Notes under the pieces: generated by a model
Told to the model about the DNA's origin: nothing
What the model saw: the letters and a program-made list of their open reading frames with translations, nothing else
The model's database searches: none
Shown here: in pieces, positions 25,518 through 34,991 of the stretch
How positions within the stretch are numbered: the first letter of the stretch is position 1
Layout of the letters: each line of letters begins with the position of its first letter
Source of the DNA: an uncultured Steroidobacter sp.
GTDB lineage: Bacteria; Pseudomonadota; Gammaproteobacteria; Steroidobacterales; Steroidobacteraceae
Direction: 5' to 3'
Length of the DNA stretch: 64,000 nt
NCBI RefSeq assembly: GCF_937958065.1
Contig: NZ_CALFXI010000100.1
Coordinates: 1 to 64,000, forward strand
Program-made: the position numbers and the translations under genes

Positions 25518-26192
25518 TCAAAAGCGAAAGGTGACGCCGAGTGCCGCCTGGTACTGCACGAAGGTGCTGGACTTCGCGCGAATCGCGCAAGTGCCGACGC
25601 CTTCGTCGGACGCACAGAAAATGCTGCCGCTGCTGCTGAGCGACGTGAGGAACGCGCGAGCATCGAAGCGCACGCCGAAATGATCCGTGACCGGCACCTT
25701 GACGCCGCCGCCCAGCGAGAACGCAAACTTGGTCTCATCGTCGAGACCCGGCCCGCTCGGGCTCAGGCGCGCCGCGCCCAAGGTCATGCCGAAATAAGGA
25801 ATGACGGTCTGGGCGTCCTGGTACATGACGGTGCCGCCGATCTGCAGATACTCCACGTCCAGATCCATCGGCGCGGTCCCCTCGAGCATGGTGCTCTGCT
25901 TGACGTACATCAGCTCGTAATGACGCCAGTTGTCCGCAGCCGCATCGATGATGATGCCGAAGCTGTTGTCCTCATCCAGGTCCCGGTCGGTGTTGGTCGT
26001 CGAATCCTCGAAGCGCCCGCCTCCCATGTAGCCGTAGAACGGAGTGATCTCCCACTTCGCAGCGTCCTCCCTGGCCTGTTGCGCGGAAGCCGTGGCGGCG
26101 CCCGCCAGCAGTGTCAGGCCGAGCCCGACCCGCAACCAGTTGCGCATCGAAAATCGTCGCGGAAAGAACCACTTACCAATGTGCCAATACAT
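25518..26192 (-). CDS. Outer-membrane beta-barrel protein (OmpW/OmpA-like)
   Basis: A 224-residue exported protein. An N-terminal region MYWHIGKWFFPRRFS precedes a signal peptide (LRVGLGLTLLAGAATASAQQ). The mature part has alternating beta strands (WEITPFYGYMGGGRF, VEYLQIGGTVMYQ, VIPYFGMTLGAARLSP) and ends with FRF, the C-terminal aromatic signal for barrel insertion. AAGGAG lies 10 bases before the ATG at 26192; a second ATG at 26147 has no ribosome site. The frame stays open far upstream through the divergent gene, but that part is an antisense shadow. Function unknown; 8-stranded pore-like proteins are the closest type. Confidence 0.85.
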   Translation of the reverse strand: MYWHIGKWFFPRRFSMRNWLRVGLGLTLLAGAATASAQQAREDAAKWEITPFYGYMGGGRFEDSTTNTDRDLDEDNSFGIIIDAAADNWRHYELMYVKQSTMLEGTAPMDLDVEYLQIGGTVMYQDAQTVIPYFGMTLGAARLSPSGPGLDDETKFAFSLGGGVKVPVTDHFGVRFDARAFLTSLSSSGSIFCASDEGVGTCAIRAKSSTFVQYQAALGVTFRF

Positions 26193-26330
26193 AGCCTGAA
26201 GACTCCTTCGGAGGCGCGCGTGCCGACTTCGGCCGTGCGCCGCGCCGGCTAAGTTAACATGTCGCAGGTTCGTTGCCCTGAACGTTGCCCTCAACCCGCT
26301 ATTCGCCCCCACGTCGTCAATCGAGTCACA

Positions 26331-28991
26331 ATGAAGTGGTCGGCTTTTCTGGTAGCGGCCGTGTTCGCGGCGCTCACGTTCGGGCTGTGGGCCTACCTGA
26401 ACCGCCCCACCGCCGAGCCGCCCTGGCCTGCGCGCGTGCAGGGCATGGCGTTCTCGCCGTTCCAGGCGGGCCAGGATCCCTTCGTCCAGGAGCTGCCCAC
26501 CGAGGCACAGATCGACGGCGACCTGCGATTGTTGGCCGGCAAGGTGACGGCCGTTCGCTCCTATTCCACGCTGAAGAGCCTTGGACGCATTCCCGAGCTC
26601 GCCGCCCGGCGCGATCTGAAAGTCACCGTCGGTGCCTGGCTCGATCGCCGGCTCGCCACCAACGATCAGGAAGTGGCCGCGGCCATCGAGCTGGCCAACG
26701 AGCATGCCAACGTGATTCGCCTGATCGTTGGCAACGAAGCCATCCTGCGCGGCGATCTCACCGTTGCGCAATTGGCCGAGCAGTTGGATCGCGTGCGTGC
26801 AGCGGTGACGCAACCAGTGAGCACCGCCGAGCCCTGGCACGTCTGGCTGAAACATCCCGAGCTGGTGGAGCACGTCGACTATCTCGCGGTGCATCTGTTG
26901 CCCTATTGGGAAGGCATCCCGGTGGATCAGGCCATCGAATACCTGATCTCGTGCATGGAGCAACTGCGCAGCGCCTATCCCGACAAGCCCATCGTGATCG
27001 CCGAGGTTGGCTGGCCCTCCGACGGACGCACTCGCGGCGGCGCGGTCGCGTCGACCAGCAATCAGGCAATGTTTCTTCGACGCTTCCTGGAGCTCGCGAG
27101 GCAGGAAGGCTACGTCTACTACCTGATGGAAGCGTTCGATCAGCCCTGGAAGGCACGCTATCAAGGCGCGGTCGAAGCGTACTGGGGCGTCTATGACGTG
27201 TATCGCCAGCCGAAGTTCGCGTTCGTCGAGCCCATCGTGCGCATCCCGCAGTGGCAAACGCTCGCCGCCGTGTCCGTCGGGATTGCGACCCTGATCCTCG
27301 CCATCCTGTACGTGCACAGCCTCGCGCTCGGAACACGCGGGCGAAGTTTGCTGGCCGTGGTCGTGTATGGCGTCGCCACGACGTTGGTGTGGATCATCTA
27401 CGATTATTCGCGGCGCTATCTCACCGTATCCAGCGTCCTGATCGGCACAGTGCTGATCCTGGGAATGCTCGGCGTGATTGCGGTTCTGCTCACGGAAGCC
27501 TTGGAATGGGCGGAGGCGCGCTGGGGCAAGCCGCGCAAACGACCGTTCGACCTGGCGGCACTCGATATGCAGGCGCTGCCCAAAGTGTCGATCCATGTGC
27601 CGGCCCACAACGAGCCGCCGCAGATGCTCATTGAAACGCTCGACGCACTGGCCGCTCTGGATTATCCCGACTACGAAGTCATCGTCATCGACAACAACAC
27701 GCCCGAGCCCGCCACTTGGCAGCCGGTGCAGCAGCATTGCCGGCAGCTCGGCGAGCGCTTCAAGTTCTTTCACGTCGCCCCGCTCCAGGGCTTCAAGGCC
27801 GGCGCGCTCAACTACGCGCTCCAACACACGGCTGCAGACGCTCGGGTCATCGCGGTGATCGACAGTGACTACAAAGTCGATCCGCACTGGTTGCGCACGC
27901 TCGTGCCCGCCTTCGCGGACGAGAAGCTCGCCATCATGCAGTCGCCTCAGGATTATCGTGACGCCGGGGAGACTGCATTCAAGGCGATGTGCTACGCCGA
28001 GTACCGCGGCTTCTTTCACATCGGCATGGTCGTTCGCAACGAGCGCAACGCCATCATTCAACACGGCACCATGACATTGGTCAGACACTCGGCGCTGCAG
28101 CGTGTGGGTGGCTGGGCCGAGTGGTGTATCACCGAAGATGCGGAACTGGGCTTGCGTTTGTTCGAGCACGGTTACGAAGCGCAGTATCTGCCGGTGACAT
28201 TCGGGCGCGGACTGATGCCCGAGACCTTCACCGATTACAAGAAACAACGCTTCCGCTGGGCATACGGCGCGGTGCAGATTCTGCGCGCGCATGCGGACGT
28301 GCTGCTCAGGCCCGACCCGCGGCTCACCAAGGGACAGCGATACCATTTCATCGCCGGCTGGCTGCCCTGGATGATGGATGGCCTGAACCTGGTTTTCAAT
28401 TTGTTCGCTGTGGCGTGGTCGGCCGCGATGATCGTCGCGCCGCATCGCTTCGATCCGCCGTTGATGATGTTCTCGGCGCTGCCGCTCGCGCTGTTCGCAT
28501 TCAAGCTGGCCAAGCTGGCGCACCTGTATTCCTCCCGCGTCGGCGCCAACATTCGTCAGACCCTGGCTGCGGCGCTGGCGGGCCTCGCTTTGTCACATGC
28601 GGTCAGCGTCGCCGTCGTGCAAGGGTTGCTGACACGCAATCAACCCTTTTACCGCACGCCCAAGGGCAAGCAACCGCACGCGCTTCTCGCAGGGCTCGCG
28701 GCCGCGCGCGCCGAAACAGCCTGGATGATCGTTCTGGTGCTCGCGGCCATCGGGCTGAGCGGTCAATACACGATCGCCCCCGGGTTGGTGGTCGGCATTC
28801 CCGAAGAATTGAAAGCCCCGGATGTCTCGCTGTGGGTCGCGGTGCTGCTCATTCAGGCAATCCCTCACGCCGCCGCATTGGTCATGTCGCTGATCGGCGC
28901 GCTGTCCCTGCCCGCCCGCTGGCTGGGCCGGCCGCCGCGCACCGACCTGGCTGCCGCCGCCGTCTTTCGTGCCCGGGATTCCGCTGACTAG
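26331..28991 (+). CDS. GH17-GT2 fusion, putative beta-glucan synthase
   Basis: An 886-residue membrane protein. After an N-terminal anchor, residues about 35-310 form a glycoside hydrolase 17-like domain with the two expected glutamates (Glu136 in VGNEAIL, Glu225 in VIAEVGWPS). Then come transmembrane helices, a family 2 glycosyltransferase domain with DxD (VIDSDYKV, about 510), TED (ITEDAELGLRL, about 601) and QxxRW (KKQRFRWAYG, about 638), and more helices. Such fusions make and probably remodel beta-1,3/1,6 glucans, as in rhizobial cyclic glucan synthesis. I picked the ATG at MKWSAFLV. It is divergent from the barrel gene, 138 bases away. Confidence 0.88.
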   Translation: MKWSAFLVAAVFAALTFGLWAYLNRPTAEPPWPARVQGMAFSPFQAGQDPFVQELPTEAQIDGDLRLLAGKVTAVRSYSTLKSLGRIPELAARRDLKVTVGAWLDRRLATNDQEVAAAIELANEHANVIRLIVGNEAILRGDLTVAQLAEQLDRVRAAVTQPVSTAEPWHVWLKHPELVEHVDYLAVHLLPYWEGIPVDQAIEYLISCMEQLRSAYPDKPIVIAEVGWPSDGRTRGGAVASTSNQAMFLRRFLELARQEGYVYYLMEAFDQPWKARYQGAVEAYWGVYDVYRQPKFAFVEPIVRIPQWQTLAAVSVGIATLILAILYVHSLALGTRGRSLLAVVVYGVATTLVWIIYDYSRRYLTVSSVLIGTVLILGMLGVIAVLLTEALEWAEARWGKPRKRPFDLAALDMQALPKVSIHVPAHNEPPQMLIETLDALAALDYPDYEVIVIDNNTPEPATWQPVQQHCRQLGERFKFFHVAPLQGFKAGALNYALQHTAADARVIAVIDSDYKVDPHWLRTLVPAFADEKLAIMQSPQDYRDAGETAFKAMCYAEYRGFFHIGMVVRNERNAIIQHGTMTLVRHSALQRVGGWAEWCITEDAELGLRLFEHGYEAQYLPVTFGRGLMPETFTDYKKQRFRWAYGAVQILRAHADVLLRPDPRLTKGQRYHFIAGWLPWMMDGLNLVFNLFAVAWSAAMIVAPHRFDPPLMMFSALPLALFAFKLAKLAHLYSSRVGANIRQTLAAALAGLALSHAVSVAVVQGLLTRNQPFYRTPKGKQPHALLAGLAAARAETAWMIVLVLAAIGLSGQYTIAPGLVVGIPEELKAPDVSLWVAVLLIQAIPHAAALVMSLIGALSLPARWLGRPPRTDLAAAAVFRARDSAD

Positions 28992-29016
28992 TTCCTGAAA
29001 ACACGAAATTTCCTCC

Positions 29017-29059
29017 TTGTTGAGCCAGGGGCCCTCCCTATAATTGCCTGCCTAGGCAG
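29017..29059 (+). promoter_or_regulatory. Sigma-70 promoter with palindromic operator of the MarR efflux operon
   Basis: TTGTTG (29017-29022) and a perfect TATAAT (29039-29044) are 16 bases apart. Immediately downstream, the 12-bp perfect palindrome CTGCCTAGGCAG (29048-29059) covers the expected transcription start. It is a natural operator for the MarR-type repressor encoded at 29078, giving autorepression of the whole efflux operon. Confidence 0.75.
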
Positions 29060-29077
29060 TTATTGCCGAGGCAACCA

Positions 29078-29575
29078 ATGCCCCGATCCCACTACCGGCC
29101 CGACTCGTTCCACCTGCGCGACAGCATCGGCTACCTGGTCAAGCGCTCGCAGCGCCTGATGCAGGAACGCATCGAAGCTTTATTCGAGCAGCAGGGTTTC
29201 ACCCTGCAGCAGTGGGTGGTGCTGATGTATCTGCGGGACGGGCTCGCGGTCACCATCGCGGACATCTGTCGGGACTTGCATCACGACAGCGGCGCGATGA
29301 CGCGCCTGATCGACCAGCTCGAAGCGCGCAAATTCATCGAGCGCCGCCGCAGTGCCGATGACCGACGCGTCGTCGAGCTTTCGCTCACCCCGACCGGTGC
29401 CAAGGTACTCGACACGCTGGTTCCCACCGCCTGTGACGCGTTGAATACCGCGTTGGATGGTTTCACACGCGATGAAGTCAAGATGTTGCAATCGATGTTG
29501 AGACGTCTGATCGGCCGGCTGGAAGAGCTGATGCCCCATTCCGCGGCGACCTCGGACAAGGAGAAAGCGTCATGA
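29078..29575 (+). CDS. MarR-family transcriptional repressor
   Basis: A 165-residue winged-helix regulator. It has the MarR core LQQWVVLMYLRDGLAVTIADICRDLHHDSGAMTRLIDQLEARKFIERRRSADDRRVVELSLTPTG. It begins at the ATG after CGAGG; a TTG 15 bases upstream is possible. It is first in an operon with an outer-membrane factor, an EmrA-like adaptor and an EmrB-like pump, and overlaps the next gene by ATGA. By analogy with MprA/EmrR it should repress this operon and release upon ligand binding. Confidence 0.92.
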   Translation: MPRSHYRPDSFHLRDSIGYLVKRSQRLMQERIEALFEQQGFTLQQWVVLMYLRDGLAVTIADICRDLHHDSGAMTRLIDQLEARKFIERRRSADDRRVVELSLTPTGAKVLDTLVPTACDALNTALDGFTRDEVKMLQSMLRRLIGRLEELMPHSAATSDKEKAS

Positions 29576-30984
29576 ACACGGCAGCTTTCCGCACCGGTGC
29601 GTTGCTGCTCGGAATCGTCACGGTACTCGGCGGCTGCGTGACTCCGCCGAAAACCGAGCCACAGTTGCAAACGATCGCCGACCAGAGCGTCGGCCTGGGC
29701 ACGACGAAAGCGCCCGTCGTCAAGGATCGCTGGTGGGAACAATACGGCGATCCGCAGTTCGATCAGCTCGTCACGACCGCGCTCGAACACAATCCCAATC
29801 TGCAGCAAACATTGGCTCGCCTGCGCGCGGCTCAATCGCAGGTGGAGCTGGCCACGGCACAGCGTACGCCCGGCGTGACACTGGACGGTCAGGAACAGCG
29901 CGTCCACTGGCCCGAGCAATTCATCTATCCGCCGCCGTTCGGTGGCGGCACCTTCTGGTCCGGTCAGTTGCTGGTGAATCTGTCCTGGGATCTGGACTTC
30001 TGGGGCAAGCAGGCCGCGCTCATCGACCAGGCCAGATCGACGGAGGAGGCCACGCGGCTCGATTCGGAAGCCGCGCGGCTGGCGACCACCGTGGCATTGT
30101 CACAAACGTATCTCGATCTGAATCGCGCCATCGCGCGCGCGGACATCGCGGAGCAGTCGGTGGTGCAGAGAAAGCGGATCCTGGAAATCACCCGCAAGCG
30201 CATCGCTGCCGGACTGGATACGACCGTTGAGCTGCGCGAAGCCGAGTCGGCCGTACCACAAGCCGAGCTTGCGCGACTGCAGGCCGAAGCGGCCCGCGAA
30301 GTGGCCGTGCATCGCCTGGCTGCGTTGATCGGTTCGGGCGCGGACGCTTACGAGCGCATCGGCAAGCCCTCGCTGAATCTCGAAGCCGCGCTGTCGATTC
30401 CCAGCGAGCTGCCGGCCGATTTGCTGGGCCGCCGCCCCGACATCCTCGCCGCTCGCGCGCGAGTCGAAGCGGCTACATCGCAGCGAGCCGCGGCTCGTGC
30501 GGCGTTCTATCCGAACGTGAATCTGAGCGCGTTCGCCGGCTTCCAGGCCATCGGTCTGGACAATCTGCTTCAGGCGAACAATCGCACTTACGGCATCGGC
30601 CCGGCGATCAGCCTGCCGCTGTTCGAGTCGCATCGCCTGAAGTCGGAATTCAACGCAGCCACGGCGCTGCAGGACGAAGCCGTCAGCGCCTACAACGGCG
30701 CAGTGCTGTCGGCGGTTCAGCAGGTCGCCGATCAGCTGAGCCAGGTGAACTACAGCGCGCAGCAGTTGGAGCAGGCGCGCTCGACGCTCACCGCCGCCGA
30801 AGAGGCGTATCGGCTGGCGCAGAAGCGCTACGAAGCGGGACTGGCGAATTACCTGTCAGTGCTGACGACCGAAACCCAGGTGCTGAACGCACGCACCACG
30901 TTCATCGACATCCTTCATCAACAAGCGCTCGCGCGCGTGTCGCTGCTGCTGGCCGTCGGCGGCAACTTCAGCGCCGCCAGCTGA
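29572..30984 (+). CDS. Outer-membrane efflux lipoprotein (NodT/OprM type)
   Basis: A 470-residue TolC-like channel. The signal peptide ends in a lipobox (VLGGC, Cys22). Two repeated outer-membrane efflux domains are visible (WWEQYGDPQFDQLVTTALEHNPNL; later RRPDILAARARVEAATSQRAAARAAFYPNVNLSAF). It supplies the outer-membrane exit for the EmrAB-like pump encoded downstream. The start codon overlaps the marR stop by four bases, consistent with coupled translation. Confidence 0.92.
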   Translation: MNTAAFRTGALLLGIVTVLGGCVTPPKTEPQLQTIADQSVGLGTTKAPVVKDRWWEQYGDPQFDQLVTTALEHNPNLQQTLARLRAAQSQVELATAQRTPGVTLDGQEQRVHWPEQFIYPPPFGGGTFWSGQLLVNLSWDLDFWGKQAALIDQARSTEEATRLDSEAARLATTVALSQTYLDLNRAIARADIAEQSVVQRKRILEITRKRIAAGLDTTVELREAESAVPQAELARLQAEAAREVAVHRLAALIGSGADAYERIGKPSLNLEAALSIPSELPADLLGRRPDILAARARVEAATSQRAAARAAFYPNVNLSAFAGFQAIGLDNLLQANNRTYGIGPAISLPLFESHRLKSEFNAATALQDEAVSAYNGAVLSAVQQVADQLSQVNYSAQQLEQARSTLTAAEEAYRLAQKRYEAGLANYLSVLTTETQVLNARTTFIDILHQQALARVSLLLAVGGNFSAAS

Positions 30985-31008
30985 TCGTTACTTTCAAACG
31001 GAATTCCT

Positions 31009-32286
31009 ATGAGCGATACCACTGCTCCTGCCGCCAACGGTAACGGCAACAGCAACGATAACGGCAAGCCCAACGGCACCCGCCGGCGGGCTCTGCTGAT
31101 CCTCGGCGCGGTCGTCGCGATCGCCGCCATCGGGTATGCGACCTACTATTGGACGGTCGCGCGCTTTTACGAAAGCACCGATGACGCCTACGTCGCGAGC
31201 GACATCGTGCAGATCACCAGCGAAGTGCCCGGGGCCGTGCTGGGTGTGTACGTCGATGACACACAAAGCGTCGAGCGCGGCCAGGTGCTGGTCGAGCTGG
31301 ATCCGGCCGATGCAAACATCGCGGTGTCCGCTGCCGAAGCGGATCTGGCGCGTACCGTTCGACAGGTTCGCGCGCTGCACGCGCAGGCCGATCAATTGCG
31401 CGCCCAGATCGCCCAGCGTCAGACCGATCTGAAGAAATCCCAGAACGATTACGCTCGTCGTCAGGCGCTGGTTGCCGATGGCGCCGTGTCGGGCGAAGAG
31501 CTGGCTCACGCGCAGGACACGATTGCGCAGACGCGCGCATCGTTGCAAGCCGCGCAGCAGGAGCTCGAGGCCACGCTCGCGCAGATCCAAGGCACGACGA
31601 TCGAAGACCATCCCGATGTGCTGGCGGCCGCTGCCAAGCTGCGCGACGCCTCGCTGGCGCTGCGACGTACCACGATTCGATCGCCCGTGGCCGGCACGAT
31701 CGCCAAGCGCGGCGTCCAGGTGGGTCAGCATGTGAACGCGGGCCAGCCGCTGCTGGCCGTCGTGCCGCTGGATGACGTTTGGATCGATGCCAACTTCAAG
31801 GAGAGCCAGCTCCGAAGCGTGCGCGTGGGTCAGCCCGTCAGCGTGCATGCCGACATCTACGGCAAGGATGTCGAGTACCGGGGCACCGTCGCCGGTCTCG
31901 CGGCCGGCAGCGGCAGTGCCTTCGCATTGCTGCCGGCCCAGAACGCGTCGGGCAACTGGATCAAGATCGTCCAGCGCGTCCCGGTTCGGATCACGATCGA
32001 TCCGGAGCAGCTGAAGCAGAATCCGCTGCGCGTCGGCCTGTCGACGCACGCCAAGATCGAAGTGCGCGACACGTCGGGCCCGCTGGTTGCCACGCAGGTG
32101 CGCAACACGCCGCAACCGGTACGCAAGAGCGCCGGTGAAGATACGGGCATCGAACAGCGCATCGCCGAGATCATTCGTCAGAACGCGACGGCTGTTGGCT
32201 CGGTCGCAAGCAGCAGCCCTCGAAACACTCGCGGCGGAGTCGTCGCATCGGCCGGGTCCGGCGATGCGCACCAGGCCAGCCGGTAA
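31009..32286 (+). CDS. EmrA/HlyD-type membrane fusion adaptor
   Basis: A 425-residue periplasmic adaptor. A polar Asn/Gly-rich cytoplasmic N-terminus precedes one membrane anchor (ALLILGAVVAIAAIGYATYYW). A split biotinyl-lipoyl-like domain (STDDAYVASDIVQITSEVPGAVLGVYVDD; TIRSPVAGTIAKRGVQVGQHVNAGQPL) brackets a long coiled-coil hairpin (about 100-200). The C-terminal 50 residues are Ser/Gly-rich. It links the EmrB-type pump to the outer-membrane channel. Confidence 0.92.
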   Translation: MSDTTAPAANGNGNSNDNGKPNGTRRRALLILGAVVAIAAIGYATYYWTVARFYESTDDAYVASDIVQITSEVPGAVLGVYVDDTQSVERGQVLVELDPADANIAVSAAEADLARTVRQVRALHAQADQLRAQIAQRQTDLKKSQNDYARRQALVADGAVSGEELAHAQDTIAQTRASLQAAQQELEATLAQIQGTTIEDHPDVLAAAAKLRDASLALRRTTIRSPVAGTIAKRGVQVGQHVNAGQPLLAVVPLDDVWIDANFKESQLRSVRVGQPVSVHADIYGKDVEYRGTVAGLAAGSGSAFALLPAQNASGNWIKIVQRVPVRITIDPEQLKQNPLRVGLSTHAKIEVRDTSGPLVATQVRNTPQPVRKSAGEDTGIEQRIAEIIRQNATAVGSVASSSPRNTRGGVVASAGSGDAHQASR

Positions 32287-32326
32287 ATAGCGGGCACATC
32301 GGCACAGCAACCCGCAGGAACATCGC

Positions 32327-33883
32327 GTGAGCACCAACGCTGCGAATGACTTCGCGCCCCCGCCCATGAAAGGCGGCGCACTTGCCGTGACCTCGCTGGC
32401 GCTGGCGCTCGGCACCTTCATGCAGGTGCTGGACACGACCATCGCCAATGTTTCCATTCCGACCATCGCCGGCAATCTCGGCGCGTCGGCGGATCAAGGC
32501 ACGTGGGTCATCACTTCATTCGCCGTCGCCAACGGCATCAGCGTGCCGCTCACCGGCTGGCTCATGCAGCGCTTCGGCATCGTGCGGACGTTCCTTTTCG
32601 CGGTGCTGGCGTTCACCGTCGCCTCCTTCCTGTGCGGCGTCGCCTGGAATCTGGAATCGCTGGTGTTCTTCCGCGTCCTGCAGGGCGCCGTGTCCGGCCC
32701 GATGGTCCCGGGCTCGCAGGCGCTCATGCTGATGCTGTTTCCGCCGAACAAGAAAGGGCTGGCGCTCGCGCTCTGGTCCATGACCACGCTGGTCGCGCCC
32801 ATCATGGGCCCGATGCTCGGCGGCTGGATCTCGGACAACGCCACCTGGCCCTGGATCTTCTATATCAACATTCCGGTCGGCATATTCACCGTCGCCGTGT
32901 CCTGGTTCTATTTGCGCAATCGCGAGACGCCGACGCGCAAGCTGCCCGTCGACACGATCGGGCTGTCGCTGCTGGTGGTGTGGGTCGGCGCGCTGCAGAT
33001 CATGCTGGACAAGGGCAAGGACGAGGATTGGTTCTCCTCGCCGTTCATCATCACGCTCACCATCGTCTCGGTGATCGCGTTCGCGGCCTGGCTGATCTGG
33101 GAGCTGACCGACCGGCATCCCATCGTCGACCTGTCGCTGTTCAAACATCGCAACTTCACGTTCGCGCTGATTCCGATGTGCCTGGGCTACGCCGTGTTCT
33201 TCGGCAATATCGTGTTGCTGCCGCTGTGGATGCAGACGCAACTCGGCTACACGGCCACCTGGGCGGGCTTGCTGGCCGCGCCCGGCGGCCTGGTCGCGGT
33301 GGTCATCTCGCCGCTCGCGGCACGCTTCCTGGCGAGGTACGACGCACGCTGGCTCACCTCGATGGCGTTCGTCGCCTTTGCGGTTTCTTATTACATGCGA
33401 GCGCAGCTGACCGCCGAGGCCGCGGTCATCGACTTCATCATTCCGCAGCTGATCCAGGGCCTGGCGATGGGCACGTTCTTCGTCGCCATTCTCACCATCA
33501 TGCTCGATGGCATCGAGCCGCAGCGCGTGCCGGCGGCATCGGGTCTGGCCATTTTCCTGCGTACCATCGCGGCGAGCTTCGCCACCTCCATCACGACGAC
33601 CTTCTGGGACCGTCGCGAGGCGTTCCATCAGTCCCATCTTGCCAGCAGCTCGAGCGTCTACGACGCCCCCATGCAGCAGGCGCTGACACAAATGCATTCG
33701 CTCGGCATGTCCGATGGCACCGCGCTCGCGGCGCTCAACCAGCAAATGGTCGGACAGGCTTATCTGCTCTCGTCGCTGGACTATTTCTGGATCTCGTCCT
33801 GGCTGACGCTGGCCATGATCGCCCTGGTGTGGCTGGCGCGCCGGCCCGCCACAGGCGGCGCGGCGCACGCCGCCGCGGAGTGA
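32327..33883 (+). CDS. EmrB-type MFS multidrug efflux pump (DHA2, 14 TM)
   Basis: A 518-residue proton antiporter of the DHA2 family with a GTG start. Motifs include LGTFMQVLDTTIANVSIPTIAGNLGAS (TM1 motif D1), WVITSFAVANGISVPLTGWLMQRFG (motif A-like region) and GPMLGGWISDNATWPWIFYINIPVGI (motif C region). About 14 hydrophobic segments are visible. With the adaptor and OM lipoprotein upstream it completes a tripartite drug pump under MarR control. It is convergent with the Gfo/Idh/MocA gene, with 10 bases between. Confidence 0.93.
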   Translation: MSTNAANDFAPPPMKGGALAVTSLALALGTFMQVLDTTIANVSIPTIAGNLGASADQGTWVITSFAVANGISVPLTGWLMQRFGIVRTFLFAVLAFTVASFLCGVAWNLESLVFFRVLQGAVSGPMVPGSQALMLMLFPPNKKGLALALWSMTTLVAPIMGPMLGGWISDNATWPWIFYINIPVGIFTVAVSWFYLRNRETPTRKLPVDTIGLSLLVVWVGALQIMLDKGKDEDWFSSPFIITLTIVSVIAFAAWLIWELTDRHPIVDLSLFKHRNFTFALIPMCLGYAVFFGNIVLLPLWMQTQLGYTATWAGLLAAPGGLVAVVISPLAARFLARYDARWLTSMAFVAFAVSYYMRAQLTAEAAVIDFIIPQLIQGLAMGTFFVAILTIMLDGIEPQRVPAASGLAIFLRTIAASFATSITTTFWDRREAFHQSHLASSSSVYDAPMQQALTQMHSLGMSDGTALAALNQQMVGQAYLLSSLDYFWISSWLTLAMIALVWLARRPATGGAAHAAAE

Positions 33884-33893
33884 GTCGACCCGC

Positions 33894-34991
33894 TCAGATC
33901 TTCACGGCCCGGCCGGTGCGAATGGACTCGTAGATCGCCGACATGATCTTCACGTCTTGCATGCCCTCTTCGCCGGGCACGCTGGTCGGGCGCTTCTCGA
34001 TGATGCAGCGAGCGAAGTCGTCGAGCTCGGCCGCGAACATGTCGACCTGGGGAAACGACAGCGGCTTGCCGTCGCTGCGCGCGCCCTTGATGCCGCCGTA
34101 ATAATAAGCTGGGTCCAGCTCGAACCAGCCGCGATCGCAATTGGCGCGGAAGTTCTTGATGCCCCCGACCTTGAAGCTGGCCGTGCAATAGGCGGTCGCG
34201 CCGCCCGGGAACTGCGCCGTCCAGGTCACGGTCTCGTCGACTTCCTTGAACTTCACCGGATCGGTTTTGGTCTCTGTCGCCGACACCAGCACCGGCTCTT
34301 CGCCGGTGAGATAGCGCGTTGCCTGCAGGGCATATATGCCAACGTCCATCAACGCGCCGCCGCCGGACAGGGCGTGCTTGACCCGCCACTGATCCGCGGC
34401 ACCGACGTCGATGCCGAAGCCCGCCTCGATGATGCGCACCGGACCCAATTCCTGTGCGCGGGCGATACGGATGCATTCGAGATGATGCGGCTCGAACCGG
34501 CAGCGGTAGGCGGTACCGAGCATTCGGTCCGCCGCCTTACAGGCATCGATCATCTGCTGGCAGCGGTCCACCGATATTTCCAACGGCTTTTCGCAGAATA
34601 CGTGCTTGCCGGCCTTGGCCGCCGCAACCGTATGTTCCAGATGCAGGGCATTCGGAGTGACGACATAAACGATGTCGATGTCGTCGTTCTCGGCCATGCG
34701 ATGCATGGTGTCGTATGTATAAACGCTGCGCGCCGGCAGGTTGTATTTGTTACGCCAGGAGTCGACCTTGCCACTGCTGCCCGTGACGATGCCGGCAAGT
34801 CGGCAGTGCTGAGTTTTTTGCAGGGCCGGCGCGATCTGGTCCGTGCTCAGCCGGCCCAGCCCGCACAGGGCCACCCCCAGTTTCTTACCGGAGCTGGCCT
34901 TCTCTCGGGAGGCGGCGGTGCTGATAAAGGGTGCCGCCAATGTGGCAGCGACCGCTCCTTGCATGAAATGACGGCGTGAAAGTTCCTGCAT
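33894..34991 (-). CDS. Tat-exported Gfo/Idh/MocA oxidoreductase (glucose-fructose oxidoreductase-like)
   Basis: A 365-residue NAD(P)-dependent oxidoreductase. The N-terminus carries a twin-arginine signal (SRRHFMQGAVAATLAAPFIS), so the folded, cofactor-loaded enzyme is exported. A Rossmann fold (VALCGLGRLSTDQIAPAL), the family motif GKHVFCEKPLE with the catalytic Lys region, and the C-terminal alpha/beta domain (GGGALMDVGIYALQATRYLTG) follow. Layout and signal resemble Zymomonas glucose-fructose oxidoreductase. The substrate is not known. It stands alone, without sugar genes nearby. Confidence 0.92.
   Translation of the reverse strand: MQELSRRHFMQGAVAATLAAPFISTAASREKASSGKKLGVALCGLGRLSTDQIAPALQKTQHCRLAGIVTGSSGKVDSWRNKYNLPARSVYTYDTMHRMAENDDIDIVYVVTPNALHLEHTVAAAKAGKHVFCEKPLEISVDRCQQMIDACKAADRMLGTAYRCRFEPHHLECIRIARAQELGPVRIIEAGFGIDVGAADQWRVKHALSGGGALMDVGIYALQATRYLTGEEPVLVSATETKTDPVKFKEVDETVTWTAQFPGGATAYCTASFKVGGIKNFRANCDRGWFELDPAYYYGGIKGARSDGKPLSFPQVDMFAAELDDFARCIIEKRPTSVPGEEGMQDVKIMSAIYESIRTGRAVKI

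Noticed and set aside
26193..28523. Leftward open frame extending the OM barrel gene to 1001 codons
   Set aside because: The extension is antisense to the GH17-GT2 gene. The signal peptide and ribosome site mark the true start at 26192.
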